From: an uncultured Prevotellaceae bacterium
GTDB lineage: Bacteria; Bacteroidota; Bacteroidia; Bacteroidales; Bacteroidaceae
NCBI GenBank assembly: GCA_902784615.1
Contig: CACZVN010000008.1
Coordinates: 55,878 to 119,877, forward strand
Direction: 5' to 3'
DNA length: 64,000 bases
Below, piece after piece: positions 18,373 to 27,795 of this stretch. The translations under genes were made by a program, and so were the position numbers. Position 1 is the first letter of the stretch. The number at the start of each line of letters is the position of its first letter. Under the pieces are notes generated by a model. That model made no database searches. It saw only the letters and a program-made list of their open reading frames with translations, and was not told the origin of the DNA.

Positions 18373-18447
18373 GCCCTGATAGTTAAATGGATATAACAAG
18401 GCTCTCCTAAAGCTTAGTTCCGAGTTCGATTCTCGGTCGGGGTACCA
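18373..18447 (+). tRNA. tRNA-Arg (anticodon CCT)
   Basis: The cloverleaf folds by hand. Acceptor GCCCTGA pairs with TCGGGGT, D-stem GTTA/TAAC, anticodon stem AGGCT/AGCTT with loop CTCCTAA (anticodon CCT), and T-stem CCGAG/CTCGG. The CCA end is encoded (18445-18447). It reads AGG codons. Confidence 0.92.
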
Positions 18448-18477
18448 TTTATCGGAAAAGAAATAGTCCTATAGGAG

Positions 18478-18517
18478 AATTTGGAGGCTCTATTCGCGCG
18501 AATGGAGCCTCCAAATT
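18478..18517. repeat. Palindromic repeat, copy A
   Basis: 13-bp perfect arms (18478-18490 and 18505-18517, AATTTGGAGGCTC and its complement) enclose the 12-bp palindrome ATTCGCGCGAAT. A related element lies at 41396-41457. It may terminate tRNA-Arg transcription, but no clear T-run follows. Confidence 0.7.
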
Positions 18518-18637
18518 TTCCTGCGGAGCCTCCGCTTGGATGAATTCTCTCGAAAATTGGATGCTTTCTTACGCGCGCGAAGACGGGACAGATGAAATAA
18601 AAGTTGTCATTATATGGTGGAATAATCATTTTTTTTG

Positions 18638-18645
18638 TATCTTTG
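18638..18645 (+). promoter_or_regulatory. -7 box of the barrel-protein gene
   Basis: TATCTTTG, 38 bp upstream of the ATG at 18684. Confidence 0.65.
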
Positions 18646-18683
18646 CAACAGAAATCAACATTATCAACCAATTATTTACAATT

Positions 18684-19277
18684 ATGAGAAAAATCAGATC
18701 TATTATTTTGGCAACATTTGCCGTCGTGAGTATGTCTGCATCAGCCCAGGAGCCATTTGGCACTGTCTATCTGCAGTATAATCCCAGTCTATTTGATTTG
18801 AATCAACTGATCGTGAGCCATGATGGTCATTCTGTATCAACGACTTACGATGCTATTTCATTAGGCTACAACTATGCCACGCCCATGTTTGGCATACCTC
18901 TATTTTTAGAGTTTGGAGGTGCAATTCAGTGGGGTTTTAAGTATAAGGATAATTACAAGACCAATATGTTGGCTTTGAAGATTCCCCTCAATGTCGTCTA
19001 TTCAATCGATATTTCTGATAGCTTCAGTATTCTGCCCTACGCAGGTGCCTATGGGCGTTTCAATCTCCTGGCTAAGACAAAGTATGATGAAAAACCCGAA
19101 AGCTATGATTGGTTCTCTGACGGTGACGCCAAGCGTTTCCAGATCGGTTTGAACGCCGGTTGTAGATTCCGCATCAACCAGTTCACCATAGGTGCAGGTT
19201 ATTACTATGATCTGATGAAGATCGAGGATCATACCCATTTTGAGGGCTTTGAACTCACCATGGGTATGGTGCTTTAA
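18684..19277 (+). CDS. Outer-membrane beta-barrel protein, small
   Basis: 197 residues with a signal peptide (MRKIRSIILATFAVVSMSASA, then QEPFG). The rest alternates hydrophobic and polar residues in about eight strands with aromatic girdles (AISLGYNYATPMFGIPLFLEFGG, FTIGAGYYYDLMKI) and ends in a strand GFELTMGMVL, the pattern of small OmpA/OmpX-like barrels. The start at 18684 is set by the signal peptide and the promoter box; the open frame upstream is non-coding. Function unknown. Single-gene unit closed by the hairpin at 19295. Confidence 0.75.
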   Translation: MRKIRSIILATFAVVSMSASAQEPFGTVYLQYNPSLFDLNQLIVSHDGHSVSTTYDAISLGYNYATPMFGIPLFLEFGGAIQWGFKYKDNYKTNMLALKIPLNVVYSIDISDSFSILPYAGAYGRFNLLAKTKYDEKPESYDWFSDGDAKRFQIGLNAGCRFRINQFTIGAGYYYDLMKIEDHTHFEGFELTMGMVL

Positions 19278-19294
19278 TATTAAATATGATATAC

Positions 19295-19333
19295 AAAAGA
19301 GGCTGCACTCATACGGGTGCAGCCTCTTTTATA
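19295..19333. terminator. Bidirectional terminator
   Basis: 14-bp perfect arms (19295-19308 and 19317-19330) with A-run and T-run on the two sides; it serves the barrel gene and the convergent secDF gene. Confidence 0.88.
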
Positions 19334-19352
19334 TTATAATAAGGTATCGACC

Positions 19353-22256
19353 TTACTTCTTGGCGGGAGCGGCGGGTTCGTCTTCTTCCTTGATGGTGCG
19401 ACCCAGTGTCAGGTAGGCAACAGGGGCGGCGATGAAGAGTGAAGACAGCGTACCGAAGATCACACCGAGGATCATGGCGAACGAGAACGAGCGGATGCTA
19501 TCACCACCGAGGATGAAGATAGCCAACAGCACGATCAGGGTCGTCACAGAGGTGTTGATGGTACGGGCCAGCGTCTGGTTCAGCGAGTCGTTGAACAACT
19601 GCTGACGGTCGCGCTTGCCGAACAGACCGATATTCTCACGGATACGGTCGAACACCACCACCTTATCGTTGATGGAGTAACCGATCACCGTCAGGATAGC
19701 ACCGATGAATGTCTGGTCGATCTCCAGCGACATGGGCACCCATCCCCAGAGCACGGAGTAGAAGCCGATCACGATGAGGGCGTCGAGTGCCAGGGCTACC
19801 GTAGAACCTACGGAGAAGGCCACGTTGCGGAAGCGGAACAGGATGTAGAGGAAGATAGCCACCAGGGCGATGATCACAGAGATGATAGCACCGTAGGTGA
19901 TATCCTTAGCTACAGAAGGTCCGACCTTTGCTGAAGAGATGATGGAACCGCCTTCGCGGACATCCGGATTCTTGAAGTGCTCGACGTTGTCCTGACTTAC
20001 CAGTCCAGCCTTCTTCAGGGTGTTGAAGAGAATAGTCTCTGCCTGGTCGTCAACCTCAGGATTGTTAGACTCGATATCCCAGTTGGTAGAGATACGCACG
20101 GTCTTACCATCGGTACCGAGGGCGATGACGCTGGTGTTAGCCTCCTTCTGGGCGTTCTCACCCATGGTGTTGATGAAGGCACCTGTCAGTGCCAGACGAA
20201 CCTCCTCTACAGGCGTCTCCTTGTCGAGGGTCACCACGTAGTTACGACCACCCGTGAAGTCGATGCTCTGGCTCAGGCCGCGAACGGCGAACGAGATGCA
20301 GAACAGGATGGCTGCGGCACCCCAGATCACGAAGGTCTTCTTATACATGCCCATGAAATTGTACTTGGCATTCTGCATGAGGTTCTTCGAGTAGCCGGTC
20401 ACGAAGGTCAGGTTGGTCCACTTATCCTTGCTCAGCATGTAGTCATAGACCAGACGGGTCATATAGACGGCAGTGAAGAACGATACGCAGATACCGATGA
20501 TCCAAGTGGTGGCGAAGCCCTTCACAGGACCTGTACCGAAGTAGAGCAGGATAATACCTGTGATCAATGACGTCAGGTTCGAGTCGAAGATGGCGCTGAA
20601 GGCGTTAGAGTAACCCTTGTTGAGGGCTTCCTTCACGCTGAGGCCCTTCTTCAGCTCTTCCTTGATACGCTCGTAGATCAGCACGTTGGCATCCACAGCG
20701 GTACCCAGCGTCAGCACGATACCGGCGACGAAGGCCACGATGAAGGAGATGATACCCTGCTGGATGGACTGAGCACCCAGTGACGGACCAACAACCTCTT
20801 CCTGTACGATGCGGGTAGGAGCCGGCATCTTACCGGAGTTCAGTGTGTTGGCGAGGTCCTTGGTGTCCTCGATGGTGAAGTTACCAGTAATCTGGGAGTT
20901 ACCACCGTCGATCTGAGAAAGGATGCGGGGAGCAGTATAGACTGCGTCATCGAGCACGATGGCTACGGCCTTGCCGATGTTCTGCTTGGTGATCTGGCTC
21001 CAGCGGCGGGCACCGTCAGAGTTCATCTGCATCGATACGCAGGGACGGCCAGTGTTAGGCTCGAAGTCGTCCTTGGAACTGGTGATGACATCACCCTCCA
21101 GCGGCGCACGACCAGAGGGCTCCGTGATCTTCAGGGCATAGAGCTCGAAGATGTCGCCCTTGGTGTTCTGACCTCCGAAGTCCTCGGGCTTGGCACCCCA
21201 GCGGAGCTTCAGCTCAGCAGGGAAGATCTGGTTGGCGAGGTCGGAGTAGATGATTTTGTTGATCTCAGCGGTATCACGGGCGTTGGCATAACCGACAACG
21301 GCCAGCGTGTTACCCTGTGTGGGCTGGAAGATAGAGAACAGGGGGTTCTGCTTCTTGGCAGCCTCAATGGCTTTGTCGTCCTTAGTGTCCTTCTTTGCCA
21401 GTTTGGCGGCGAGGTCGCCGGCAGCAGCCTTCACCGTGTCGGCAACAGCCTCGACGGTCTCAGCCACAGCAGCAGTGTCGGCCTCTACAGGCTCACCGCC
21501 CTGAGCAGCATAGCGCTGGTTCAGCTGAGCCAGCAGCGGGGTGATCTCGTTGCTGTTATAGGTCTCCCAGAACTCGAGGTTGGCAGAACCCTGGAGCAGC
21601 TTACGCACACGCTCCGGCTCCTTGATACCAGGCATCTCAACCATGATACGGCCGCTTTGGCCTTCGAGCTTCTGGATGTTCGGCTGTACGACACCGAACT
21701 TGTCGATACGGTTACGAACGACGTTGAAAGAGTTGTCAACGGCACTCTGCACCTCGGCACGGATGGCGCTCTCCACCTCGGAGTCGCTCGATGACGTGCT
21801 CACCTTGCCCTTCATCTGCTGGGTAGCAAAGATGGCGGCGAGGGGACGGCCGTTACCCTCTTGTTTCCAATACTTCACGAACAGAGATACGAAGTCAGCC
21901 TGACTGGTTTCCTCTTCCTTCTTGGCAAGTTCCATAGCCTTCTTGTAAGCAGCATCTGTCTTGTGGTCGGCGAGCACATCGACGACATCAGGCACAGATA
22001 CCTCAAGAATCACGTTCATACCACCTTTCAGGTCAAGACCAAGGCCGATTTCCATCTCACGGCACTGCTTCAGTGAGTAGATGCCCATATACACCTTCTC
22101 ATTGTTGATTGAGTCGAGGTACTCCGCACCAGCCTCCTCACCCATGGCAGCAGCCTTACTCTCGTAGTGGCGCGTCACGAAGGAGAAGGAAAGGTAGAAG
22201 CAGCACACGAGAATCAGAAGCACTGCGATAAATTTTACAATTCCTTTGTTTTGCAT
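19353..22256 (-). CDS. secDF: Protein translocase SecDF fusion
   Basis: 967 residues. The N-terminal SecD half has the first membrane helix, GLDLKGGMNVILEV (the DLRGG-type motif), the large periplasmic P1 domain and a membrane block. The SecF half follows with SIDFTGGRNYVV and RTINTSVTTLIVLLA. Twelve membrane helices are expected, with proton-driven assistance of Sec export. A low-complexity Ala/Val/Asp/Lys insertion of roughly 45 residues lies in the SecD periplasmic part (about 265-310). The ATG at 22256 is chosen because the frame upstream runs through A+T-rich leader. The TATATTTG box lies at 22315-22322 on this strand. Single gene. Confidence 0.96.
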   Translation of the reverse strand: MQNKGIVKFIAVLLILVCCFYLSFSFVTRHYESKAAAMGEEAGAEYLDSINNEKVYMGIYSLKQCREMEIGLGLDLKGGMNVILEVSVPDVVDVLADHKTDAAYKKAMELAKKEEETSQADFVSLFVKYWKQEGNGRPLAAIFATQQMKGKVSTSSSDSEVESAIRAEVQSAVDNSFNVVRNRIDKFGVVQPNIQKLEGQSGRIMVEMPGIKEPERVRKLLQGSANLEFWETYNSNEITPLLAQLNQRYAAQGGEPVEADTAAVAETVEAVADTVKAAAGDLAAKLAKKDTKDDKAIEAAKKQNPLFSIFQPTQGNTLAVVGYANARDTAEINKIIYSDLANQIFPAELKLRWGAKPEDFGGQNTKGDIFELYALKITEPSGRAPLEGDVITSSKDDFEPNTGRPCVSMQMNSDGARRWSQITKQNIGKAVAIVLDDAVYTAPRILSQIDGGNSQITGNFTIEDTKDLANTLNSGKMPAPTRIVQEEVVGPSLGAQSIQQGIISFIVAFVAGIVLTLGTAVDANVLIYERIKEELKKGLSVKEALNKGYSNAFSAIFDSNLTSLITGIILLYFGTGPVKGFATTWIIGICVSFFTAVYMTRLVYDYMLSKDKWTNLTFVTGYSKNLMQNAKYNFMGMYKKTFVIWGAAAILFCISFAVRGLSQSIDFTGGRNYVVTLDKETPVEEVRLALTGAFINTMGENAQKEANTSVIALGTDGKTVRISTNWDIESNNPEVDDQAETILFNTLKKAGLVSQDNVEHFKNPDVREGGSIISSAKVGPSVAKDITYGAIISVIIALVAIFLYILFRFRNVAFSVGSTVALALDALIVIGFYSVLWGWVPMSLEIDQTFIGAILTVIGYSINDKVVVFDRIRENIGLFGKRDRQQLFNDSLNQTLARTINTSVTTLIVLLAIFILGGDSIRSFSFAMILGVIFGTLSSLFIAAPVAYLTLGRTIKEEDEPAAPAKK

Positions 22257-22314
22257 TTTGATTTTAGATGTTATTTTTGTTATTATATTTCTGTTCGCGT
22301 ACAATTTTAGCGTG

Positions 22315-22322
22315 CAAATATA
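22315..22322 (-). promoter_or_regulatory. -7 box of secDF
   Basis: TATATTTG on the minus strand, about 60 bp upstream of the secDF ATG. Confidence 0.55.
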
Positions 22323-22371
22323 GACATTTTTTTAGAAAAGGGAAAATTTATGGGCGATTTTCGCTCATTTT

Positions 22372-23466
22372 TTAAGGTTTATGCACTAATTTTAGCCTAC
22401 AAGAGATCGGATAATGGTCACTTGCGTCCATTTTATCGTCAACTTGGCAGTTGTATGGCTCGAAATGATCCGAGCACAGGATATGGTCGATACGGAAGTT
22501 AAATCCTTTCTCATTATATGACAAACCGAGTCCTCTTCCAGTCTCCACGAAACAGTCTTTCAGGCCCTTGGCGATGGTGCGGCGAGAGTAGGAGATGGGG
22601 TTGTCGTTGAAGTCGCCACAGACGATGATGGGGTACTGGCGGTGCTCCTCAATGTACTGGTGTACGGCATTGGCCCCGGCAGCCCGCAAGGCGGCAGCCT
22701 GTCCCAACTTGTTGAGCAACAGCATCGACTCACTCTTGGCGGTGTCGCGCTGCAGTTTGCCTGAAACCATCTTCTTGTATTGCTTGCGGTCTTCCTTTGA
22801 CAGATGGGTGCCCTCCAGATGGTTGTTGATCACGAGGATGGTGTCGCCATTCACCAGCAGGTAATAGGCTATTGATCCGTGTGCCCTCGAGGGGTATTCG
22901 ATGCGCTCCCGTCTCAGGATGGGGAACTTGGAGTGGATACCCACACCATTCACACCGTAGCGCGTTCTCCAGAAATAGACCGTGTCGTTATAGGGGAACG
23001 TCTTCTGATACTTCAGAAAGACATAACGGCGCCATTCGTCAACGTCTTCCTGTAGGCAGACGATGTCGGGATCCTCGCGCTGCAGATAGTTGGCGATGGT
23101 GTCAAAGCCCTGTTCGTACTTCCAGTTGCCGCCGTACTGACAGACATTATATGAGACCACTTTGATGGTGCCTTCCGGCACGTCCTGCGACCCGTTCATG
23201 GGCAGATAGACGGTCAATGGCGGATACACCAGTGCATAGCCGAGAAGGGGGATCCATAGTTTCTTCCACTTAAAGGTCAGCCAGAAGAAGATGAACAGCA
23301 AATTGGCTATGAGGAAGAACGGGAAGAGCATACCCAGGTTAGAGAGCATCGGGTGTACTGCTGGGTTGATATGGTCGGCATAGCCAGCTGCCAACATCAG
23401 TAGGACGGTGGCGATGTTGGCTCCGGCCACGATATTGATGGTGAGTTTCTTCAGTTGCTTGATCAT
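22372..23466 (-). CDS. Membrane-anchored endonuclease/exonuclease/phosphatase family protein
   Basis: 364 residues. Three hydrophobic segments in the first 95 residues are followed by an EEP fold: VVSYNVCQYGG, DIVCLQEDVDEW (metal-binding Glu), ILVINNHLEG, VCGDFNDNPIS (Asp/Asn pair) and the catalytic ASDHYPI at the end. The active domain probably faces the periplasm. The gene overlaps the rhomboid gene by 4 bp (ATGA), and this pairing recurs in Bacteroidales; the substrate is unknown. Confidence 0.88.
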   Translation of the reverse strand: MIKQLKKLTINIVAGANIATVLLMLAAGYADHINPAVHPMLSNLGMLFPFFLIANLLFIFFWLTFKWKKLWIPLLGYALVYPPLTVYLPMNGSQDVPEGTIKVVSYNVCQYGGNWKYEQGFDTIANYLQREDPDIVCLQEDVDEWRRYVFLKYQKTFPYNDTVYFWRTRYGVNGVGIHSKFPILRRERIEYPSRAHGSIAYYLLVNGDTILVINNHLEGTHLSKEDRKQYKKMVSGKLQRDTAKSESMLLLNKLGQAAALRAAGANAVHQYIEEHRQYPIIVCGDFNDNPISYSRRTIAKGLKDCFVETGRGLGLSYNEKGFNFRIDHILCSDHFEPYNCQVDDKMDASDHYPISCRLKLVHKP

Positions 23467-24404
23467 CGCTGGTTACTGGCATCGAAGAGTTTTTTCTTCT
23501 CTTCCTTGGTCAGACTGTCGTAGCCGCTCTTGCGGATCTTGTCGAGAATGGCGTCGATCTCCTCTTGGTTCTGGCGCTTACGGGCATTATACTCCCTGTC
23601 AGCTTCCTTGTTGCCGCCGTGCTCTACGTGCATGTCGGCATGATGGTGCCGTTGACTGTGCTGCTGGCGCTGTTCGAAGTTGCGCCTGAGATTCTCGAAG
23701 AACTGCTGTCCCCGGCTGCGGTCATAGCCGGAACTGGGATGGCGGTTCCAATAGCGGATCATCAGGTAGCCGAAGAGCATGCCGCCCAGGTGGGCCGTAT
23801 GGGCCACACCGTCACCGGAGGAGGCGAGAGCAGAGAAGAACTCAATGGCCACATAGCCCAGCACAAACCACTTCGCCTTGATGGGGAAGGGGAACGGGAT
23901 GATAAAGAGCCGCTCGTTGGGGAAGGTCATACCGAAAGCGAGTATAATGGCATAGACGGCACCAGAGGCTCCGATGGTTGTCCAACTGTTGAGAACATTA
24001 GCATAATGCGTGCCGTATTCCATGACGGTGCCGAGCGTTGTCTCCGGTACTTGTTCGGCGATGGTCATATAGAACGAGCCGAACTGGGCAATCTCTTGTA
24101 GCAGACCAGCACCGATACCGCAGGTAATGTAATAAAAAAGGAATTTCTTCGGGCCCCACACGTTCTCAATCACACAACCGAACATCCATAAGCCGAACAT
24201 GTTGCTCAGGATGTGCATGAAACTGGCATGAAGGAACAGATAGGTGACCAGCTGATAGAAATGGAAATGGCTCGCCATGAAGAAATGGAGTCCGCCGATG
24301 TCTGCCAGATCAATGCCACGCATCTGAAGTACGTAGGTGGCAATGAACGCAAGCAGATTGATGATCAGCAGGTTTTTCGTGACGGTGGGAATACGGAACA
24401 TCAT
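23463..24404 (-). CDS. Rhomboid family intramembrane serine protease
   Basis: 313 residues with six membrane helices. The catalytic serine is in TIGASGAVYAI and the histidine in VAHTAHLGGMLFG; HASFMHILSNMFGLWMFG is the conserved helix 2. The C-terminal 80 residues are a hydrophilic, charged tail with Lys/Glu-rich coiled coil (KEADREYNARKRQNQEEID), usual for the Bacteroidetes form. It cleaves transmembrane helices in the membrane. First gene of a pair with the EEP protein. TAATTTTG box at 24443 on this strand. Confidence 0.95.
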   Translation of the reverse strand: MMFRIPTVTKNLLIINLLAFIATYVLQMRGIDLADIGGLHFFMASHFHFYQLVTYLFLHASFMHILSNMFGLWMFGCVIENVWGPKKFLFYYITCGIGAGLLQEIAQFGSFYMTIAEQVPETTLGTVMEYGTHYANVLNSWTTIGASGAVYAIILAFGMTFPNERLFIIPFPFPIKAKWFVLGYVAIEFFSALASSGDGVAHTAHLGGMLFGYLMIRYWNRHPSSGYDRSRGQQFFENLRRNFEQRQQHSQRHHHADMHVEHGGNKEADREYNARKRQNQEEIDAILDKIRKSGYDSLTKEEKKKLFDASNQR

Positions 24405-24442
24405 CTTTGTCTTATACGCTTGTTGTTTATATCTTTTGGGTG

Positions 24443-24450
24443 CAAAATTA
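24443..24450 (-). promoter_or_regulatory. -7 box of the rhomboid operon
   Basis: TAATTTTG on the minus strand, about 38 bp upstream of the rhomboid ATG. Confidence 0.55.
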
Positions 24451-24555
24451 CGAAAAATATCTCTTTTCCATGCTGAAATAGGGGCGAATACAAGAAATTT
24501 TCATGAATAAACTCATTTTTTTCGTTTTTTTGTTGTTTTTCTAAATACTTTGCAT

Positions 24556-24563
24556 TATATTTG
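24556..24563 (+). promoter_or_regulatory. -7 box of the HU gene
   Basis: TATATTTG with a TTTTG at 24528-24532 as -33 element. Confidence 0.6.
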
Positions 24564-24623
24564 CCAACGAAATCAATAAAACCCAGTTATTACTATTAAT
24601 AATTCATTAAAATTACAAACATT

Positions 24624-24896
24624 ATGAACAAATCAGAATTGGTAGAGAAGATTGCAGCAGGTGCTGGTCTCTCAAAGGTTGACGCTAAGAAGGCTCTTGA
24701 TGCAACAGTTGCAGCTATTAAGGACGCTCTCGTAGCAGGTGACAAGATTGCCCTCGTAGGTTTCGGTACATTCAGTGTAAACGAGCGCCCGGCTCGTGAG
24801 GGTATCAATCCCGCAACCAAGCAGAAGATCAAGATTGCTGCCAAGAAGGTGGCTAAGTTCAAGGCTGGTGCTGAACTTGCTGATGCAATCAAGTAA
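24624..24896 (+). CDS. HU family DNA-binding protein
   Basis: 90 residues, the full length of HU. Canonical stretches are MNKSELVEKIA, DKIALVGFGTFSV and the arm with RPAREGINPATKQ. It bends DNA as a dimer and compacts the nucleoid. Start, end and length agree with the family. Single-gene unit with its own promoter at 24556 and terminator at 24917. Confidence 0.97.
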   Translation: MNKSELVEKIAAGAGLSKVDAKKALDATVAAIKDALVAGDKIALVGFGTFSVNERPAREGINPATKQKIKIAAKKVAKFKAGAELADAIK

Positions 24897-24916
24897 TCTA
24901 TTTGTAAATAAAAATC

Positions 24917-24945
24917 AAAGGGGATCCAAACGGGTCCCCTTTTTC
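24917..24945 (+). terminator. Terminator after HU
   Basis: Arms AAAGGGGATCC and GGGTCCCCTTT followed by a T-run. Confidence 0.85.
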
Positions 24946-24953
24946 TTTTGGTG

Positions 24954-25024
24954 TTGGACGACTCGGATTCGAACCGGGAATGACAGAACCAAAACCTGTA
25001 GTGTTACCATTACACCATCGTCCA
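24954..25024 (-). tRNA. tRNA-Gln (anticodon TTG)
   Basis: On the minus strand the acceptor TGGACGA pairs with TCGTCCA. The anticodon stem ACAGG/TCTGT holds the loop TTTTGGT (anticodon TTG), and the T-loop is TTCGAAT. CCA is not encoded. Confidence 0.93.
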
Positions 25025-25033
25025 ATGCGGGTG

Positions 25034-25041
25034 CAAAGGTA
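25034..25041 (-). promoter_or_regulatory. -7 box of tRNA-Gln
   Basis: TACCTTTG on the minus strand, 9 bp from the tRNA 5' end. Confidence 0.65.
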
Positions 25042-25081
25042 GCAAAATTCTGGTAATCGACCAAATTTTTGCTACCTTATC

Positions 25082-26380
25082 TTATTTTACAATCAGCAAA
25101 TAATAGTTTTTCTTGCCCTTTTGAGCCAGCAGATACTTGCCGTCGATAAGGTCTTCTGCTGTGATGGGACGGTTCTGATCGGTCAGTTTCTCCTTGTTCA
25201 GGGAGACACCACCGCCCTGCACCATCTTACGCATATCTCCCTTAGAAGGGAATACGGGCGCAGCAGTTGTCAGCAGTTCAATGGCAGGCTGTCCGAGCTG
25301 ATCCTTGGAGATCTCATGTTTCTCCACACCGTCGAACACGTCGAGGAAAGTCTGTTCGTCGAGTTTCTCCAGAGCTTCCTTTGTGGCTTTACCGAAAAGG
25401 ATATTGCTGGCCTCGATGGCAGCATCCAGTTCTGCCTGTCCATGTACCAATACTGTCACCTCTTCTGCCAAGCGCTTCTGGAGGATACGACGACCAGGAT
25501 CCTGCCTGTGCTCCTCAACGAGGGCGTCAATGACATCTTTCTCCAAGGAGGTGAAGATCTTGATGTACTTCTCTGCATCGTCGTCGCTGACGTTCAGCCA
25601 GAACTGGTAGAAACGATAGGGTGAGGTACGCTTGGGGTCGAGCCATACGTTACCGCTCTCGGTCTTACCGAACTTTTTACCGTCGGCTTTTGTGATCAGC
25701 GGACAGGTCAGGGCGAAGGCCTCGTTCTCGTGGCCGAGAGTGCGGCGGATAAGCTCTGTGCCCGTCGTGATGTTACCCCACTGGTCGTTGCCGCCTAACT
25801 GGAGTTTACAGTTCTTATGCTGATAGAGGTAGAGGAAGTCATAACCTTGCAACAACTGATAGGTGAACTCGGTGAAACTGAGACCGTCACGGGCCGTACC
25901 GTTCAGGCGCTGCTGTACGCTGTCCTTAGCCATCATGTAGTTGACGGTGATATGCTTACCCACCTCACGGGCGAAGTCGAGGAAGGTGAAATCTTTCATC
26001 CAGTCGTAGTTGTTGACCATCTCTGCGGCATTGGGTTCCTTTGACTCGAAGTCAAGGAACTTGGCTACCTGCTTCTTGATGCATTCCTGATTGTGGTAAA
26101 GGGTCTCGGCGTTCAGCAGGTTGCGTTCCTGACTCTTACCGGAGGGGTCGCCGATCATACCTGTAGCACCACCCACGAGGATGATGGGCTTGTGACCACA
26201 ACGCTGCAGATGGCGTAGCATCATGATACCGCACAGGTGGCCGATGTGCAGGGAGTCTGCCGTCGGGTCTGTACCTAAGTAGGCGGTTACCATCTCTTTC
26301 TGGAGCAGTTCTTCAGTGCCGGGCATCATCTGTGCCAGCATCCCGCGCCATTTCAGTTCTTCTACAAAGTTCTTTTTCAT
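25082..26380 (-). CDS. tyrS: Tyrosyl-tRNA synthetase
   Basis: 432 residues, class I synthetase. HIGH motif in SLHIGHLCG, tyrosine pocket [14 protein letters not shown]-equivalent KFGKT, and a C-terminal S4 RNA-binding domain ([11 protein letters not shown]). It charges tRNA-Tyr in the cytosol. It is the last gene of the metK operon, 33 bp after yidD; the gap contains three TTTTTACC repeats. Confidence 0.97.
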   Translation of the reverse strand: MKKNFVEELKWRGMLAQMMPGTEELLQKEMVTAYLGTDPTADSLHIGHLCGIMMLRHLQRCGHKPIILVGGATGMIGDPSGKSQERNLLNAETLYHNQECIKKQVAKFLDFESKEPNAAEMVNNYDWMKDFTFLDFAREVGKHITVNYMMAKDSVQQRLNGTARDGLSFTEFTYQLLQGYDFLYLYQHKNCKLQLGGNDQWGNITTGTELIRRTLGHENEAFALTCPLITKADGKKFGKTESGNVWLDPKRTSPYRFYQFWLNVSDDDAEKYIKIFTSLEKDVIDALVEEHRQDPGRRILQKRLAEEVTVLVHGQAELDAAIEASNILFGKATKEALEKLDEQTFLDVFDGVEKHEISKDQLGQPAIELLTTAAPVFPSKGDMRKMVQGGGVSLNKEKLTDQNRPITAEDLIDGKYLLAQKGKKNYYLLIVK

Positions 26381-26383
26381 ATA

Positions 26384-26415
26384 TCTTTTTTACCTTTTTA
26401 CCTTTTTACCTTTTC
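26384..26415. repeat. Three-fold TTTTTACC repeat
   Basis: An 8-nt unit, TTTTTACC, repeated three times fills the yidD-tyrS gap. Confidence 0.75.
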
Positions 26416-26644
26416 AGGGTACCGGGTCATAGCCCGAGCCACCCCAAGGGTTACATCTTAATATCCGCCAGATGGCCAGTCCGAGACCTTTGATGGGGCC
26501 GTGCTTCATAATGGCTTGTTTGGCATACTCACTGCAGGTCGGTGTGAAGCGGCAGGAGGGGCCCAGCAGTGGGGAGATGCATAACTGGTAGAAGCGGATG
26601 GGCAATACCAGAAGCCATTTTATGATGTCAGACAGCCATTTCAT
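26414..26644 (-). CDS. yidD: Membrane protein insertion efficiency factor YidD
   Basis: 76 residues with the family signature [25 protein letters not shown] and the end [17 protein letters not shown]. It is a small amphipathic protein that assists YidC-dependent insertion at the inner membrane. It overlaps rnpA by 4 bp, the ancient rnpA-yidD arrangement. Confidence 0.97.
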   Translation of the reverse strand: MKWLSDIIKWLLVLPIRFYQLCISPLLGPSCRFTPTCSEYAKQAIMKHGPIKGLGLAIWRILRCNPWGGSGYDPVP

Positions 26645-27027
26645 GATTTTGTCGCTATTCGTTCTAAGATACCGACAACCCTCTTCTCTACCTCGTTGGT
26701 CTGACAGTGCCTGTCTGAGAGCCAGATAAAGGCAATCAATAATTGCCTGTCTTCTGCGACAGTTCCTTCGAGCAATTGCTTGTGATGGCGGTAGGCCTCC
26801 CGTACCTGTCGTTTCACCCTGTTCCTGTCAACAGCATGCTTGAACCGTTTCTTCGGCACGCTGATCAGGATCTGTACTGGTGCGCAGGATGGCCGACGTG
26901 CTGTCTGTAGGAAGACGGCCCTTAGCGGATAGGCTGACAGCGACTGGCTGTTACCTTTACCGAAGAGCATCTCAATCAGGCGGGTGCTGACGATGCGCTC
27001 CTGTTTCCTGAATGTAGGAGCCGCCAT
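26641..27027 (-). CDS. rnpA: Ribonuclease P protein component
   Basis: 128 residues. The RNR motif is visible in [17 protein letters not shown], after SVPKKRF. It binds RNase P RNA for 5' maturation of pre-tRNAs. The N-terminus is somewhat longer than the E. coli protein. It lies between hemD (12 bp) and yidD (overlap). Confidence 0.96.
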   Translation of the reverse strand: MAAPTFRKQERIVSTRLIEMLFGKGNSQSLSAYPLRAVFLQTARRPSCAPVQILISVPKKRFKHAVDRNRVKRQVREAYRHHKQLLEGTVAEDRQLLIAFIWLSDRHCQTNEVEKRVVGILERIATKS

Positions 27028-27039
27028 CTTATTGAGGAT

Positions 27040-27789
27040 TTATTCTTGGTTCTCTATCAGGTAGTGCTGGAGGGCACCGGTCATCGAGGGGTATTTCTCC
27101 GAGGGAGCCTCGATGTCGAGTCGCAGGCCGGCATCCTTGGCAGCCTTGGCCGTGGTCGGTCCGAAGGTGGCAATGGCAATCTCTCCCTGTTTGAAGTTGG
27201 GGAAGTTCTTGCAGAGAGACTCAATACCCGAGGGACTGAAGAAGATCAGCATGTCGTAGTCGAAGGTTTTGACCTCCTCTGTCGTGAAGTCATTGCTGAC
27301 CGTCTTATACATCACGCATTCGCGATGCTGCAGTTTCTTGGAGTCGAGCAGGAGTGTAAGACTGTCGTTATGCACGTCGCTCATCGGTACCAGATACTTC
27401 TCCGTCTTGTGTTTGACCATAGTGGGCACCAAGTCATCAATGCGACCCGTCTCACCGAAGAATACCTTGCGCTTACGGTACTGCACGTACTTCTGGATAT
27501 AGAGTGCGATGGTCTCCGTCACACAGAAGTATTTCATGTCTTCAGGAATAGTAACCCTCAGTTCCTTGGCCATGTTGAAGAAATGGTCGATGGCGTGCCT
27601 TGAGGTGAACACGATGGCGGTATAGTCGAGGATACTGACTTTCTGAGCACGGAATTCCTTGGCGGTAATACTCTCTACTTTGATGAAGGGACGGAACACC
27701 AATTCTACTCCAAATCTGTTCGCAATATCGTAATATGGCGATTTCTCACTGTTAGGTCTGGGTTGTGAAACCAGGATCTTCTTAATCAT
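27040..27789 (-). CDS. hemD: Uroporphyrinogen-III synthase family protein
   Basis: 249 residues, two-lobed HemD fold: ILVSQPRP, the VFTSRHAIDHFF segment, CVTETIALYIQKY, FFSPSGIESL and IATFGPTTAKAAKDAGL. It cyclises hydroxymethylbilane in tetrapyrrole synthesis. Sequence divergence in this family is high, so the enzyme activity is inferred from fold motifs. In Bacteroidales this gene usually follows a DUF4271 gene, as here (6 bp). Confidence 0.88.
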   Translation of the reverse strand: MIKKILVSQPRPNSEKSPYYDIANRFGVELVFRPFIKVESITAKEFRAQKVSILDYTAIVFTSRHAIDHFFNMAKELRVTIPEDMKYFCVTETIALYIQKYVQYRKRKVFFGETGRIDDLVPTMVKHKTEKYLVPMSDVHNDSLTLLLDSKKLQHRECVMYKTVSNDFTTEEVKTFDYDMLIFFSPSGIESLCKNFPNFKQGEIAIATFGPTTAKAAKDAGLRLDIEAPSEKYPSMTGALQHYLIENQE

Positions 27790-27795
27790 TGTGTC

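Noticed and set aside
18373-18447. tRNA-Arg as an island attachment site
   Set aside because: No second copy of its 3' end was noticed downstream and no integrase is adjacent.
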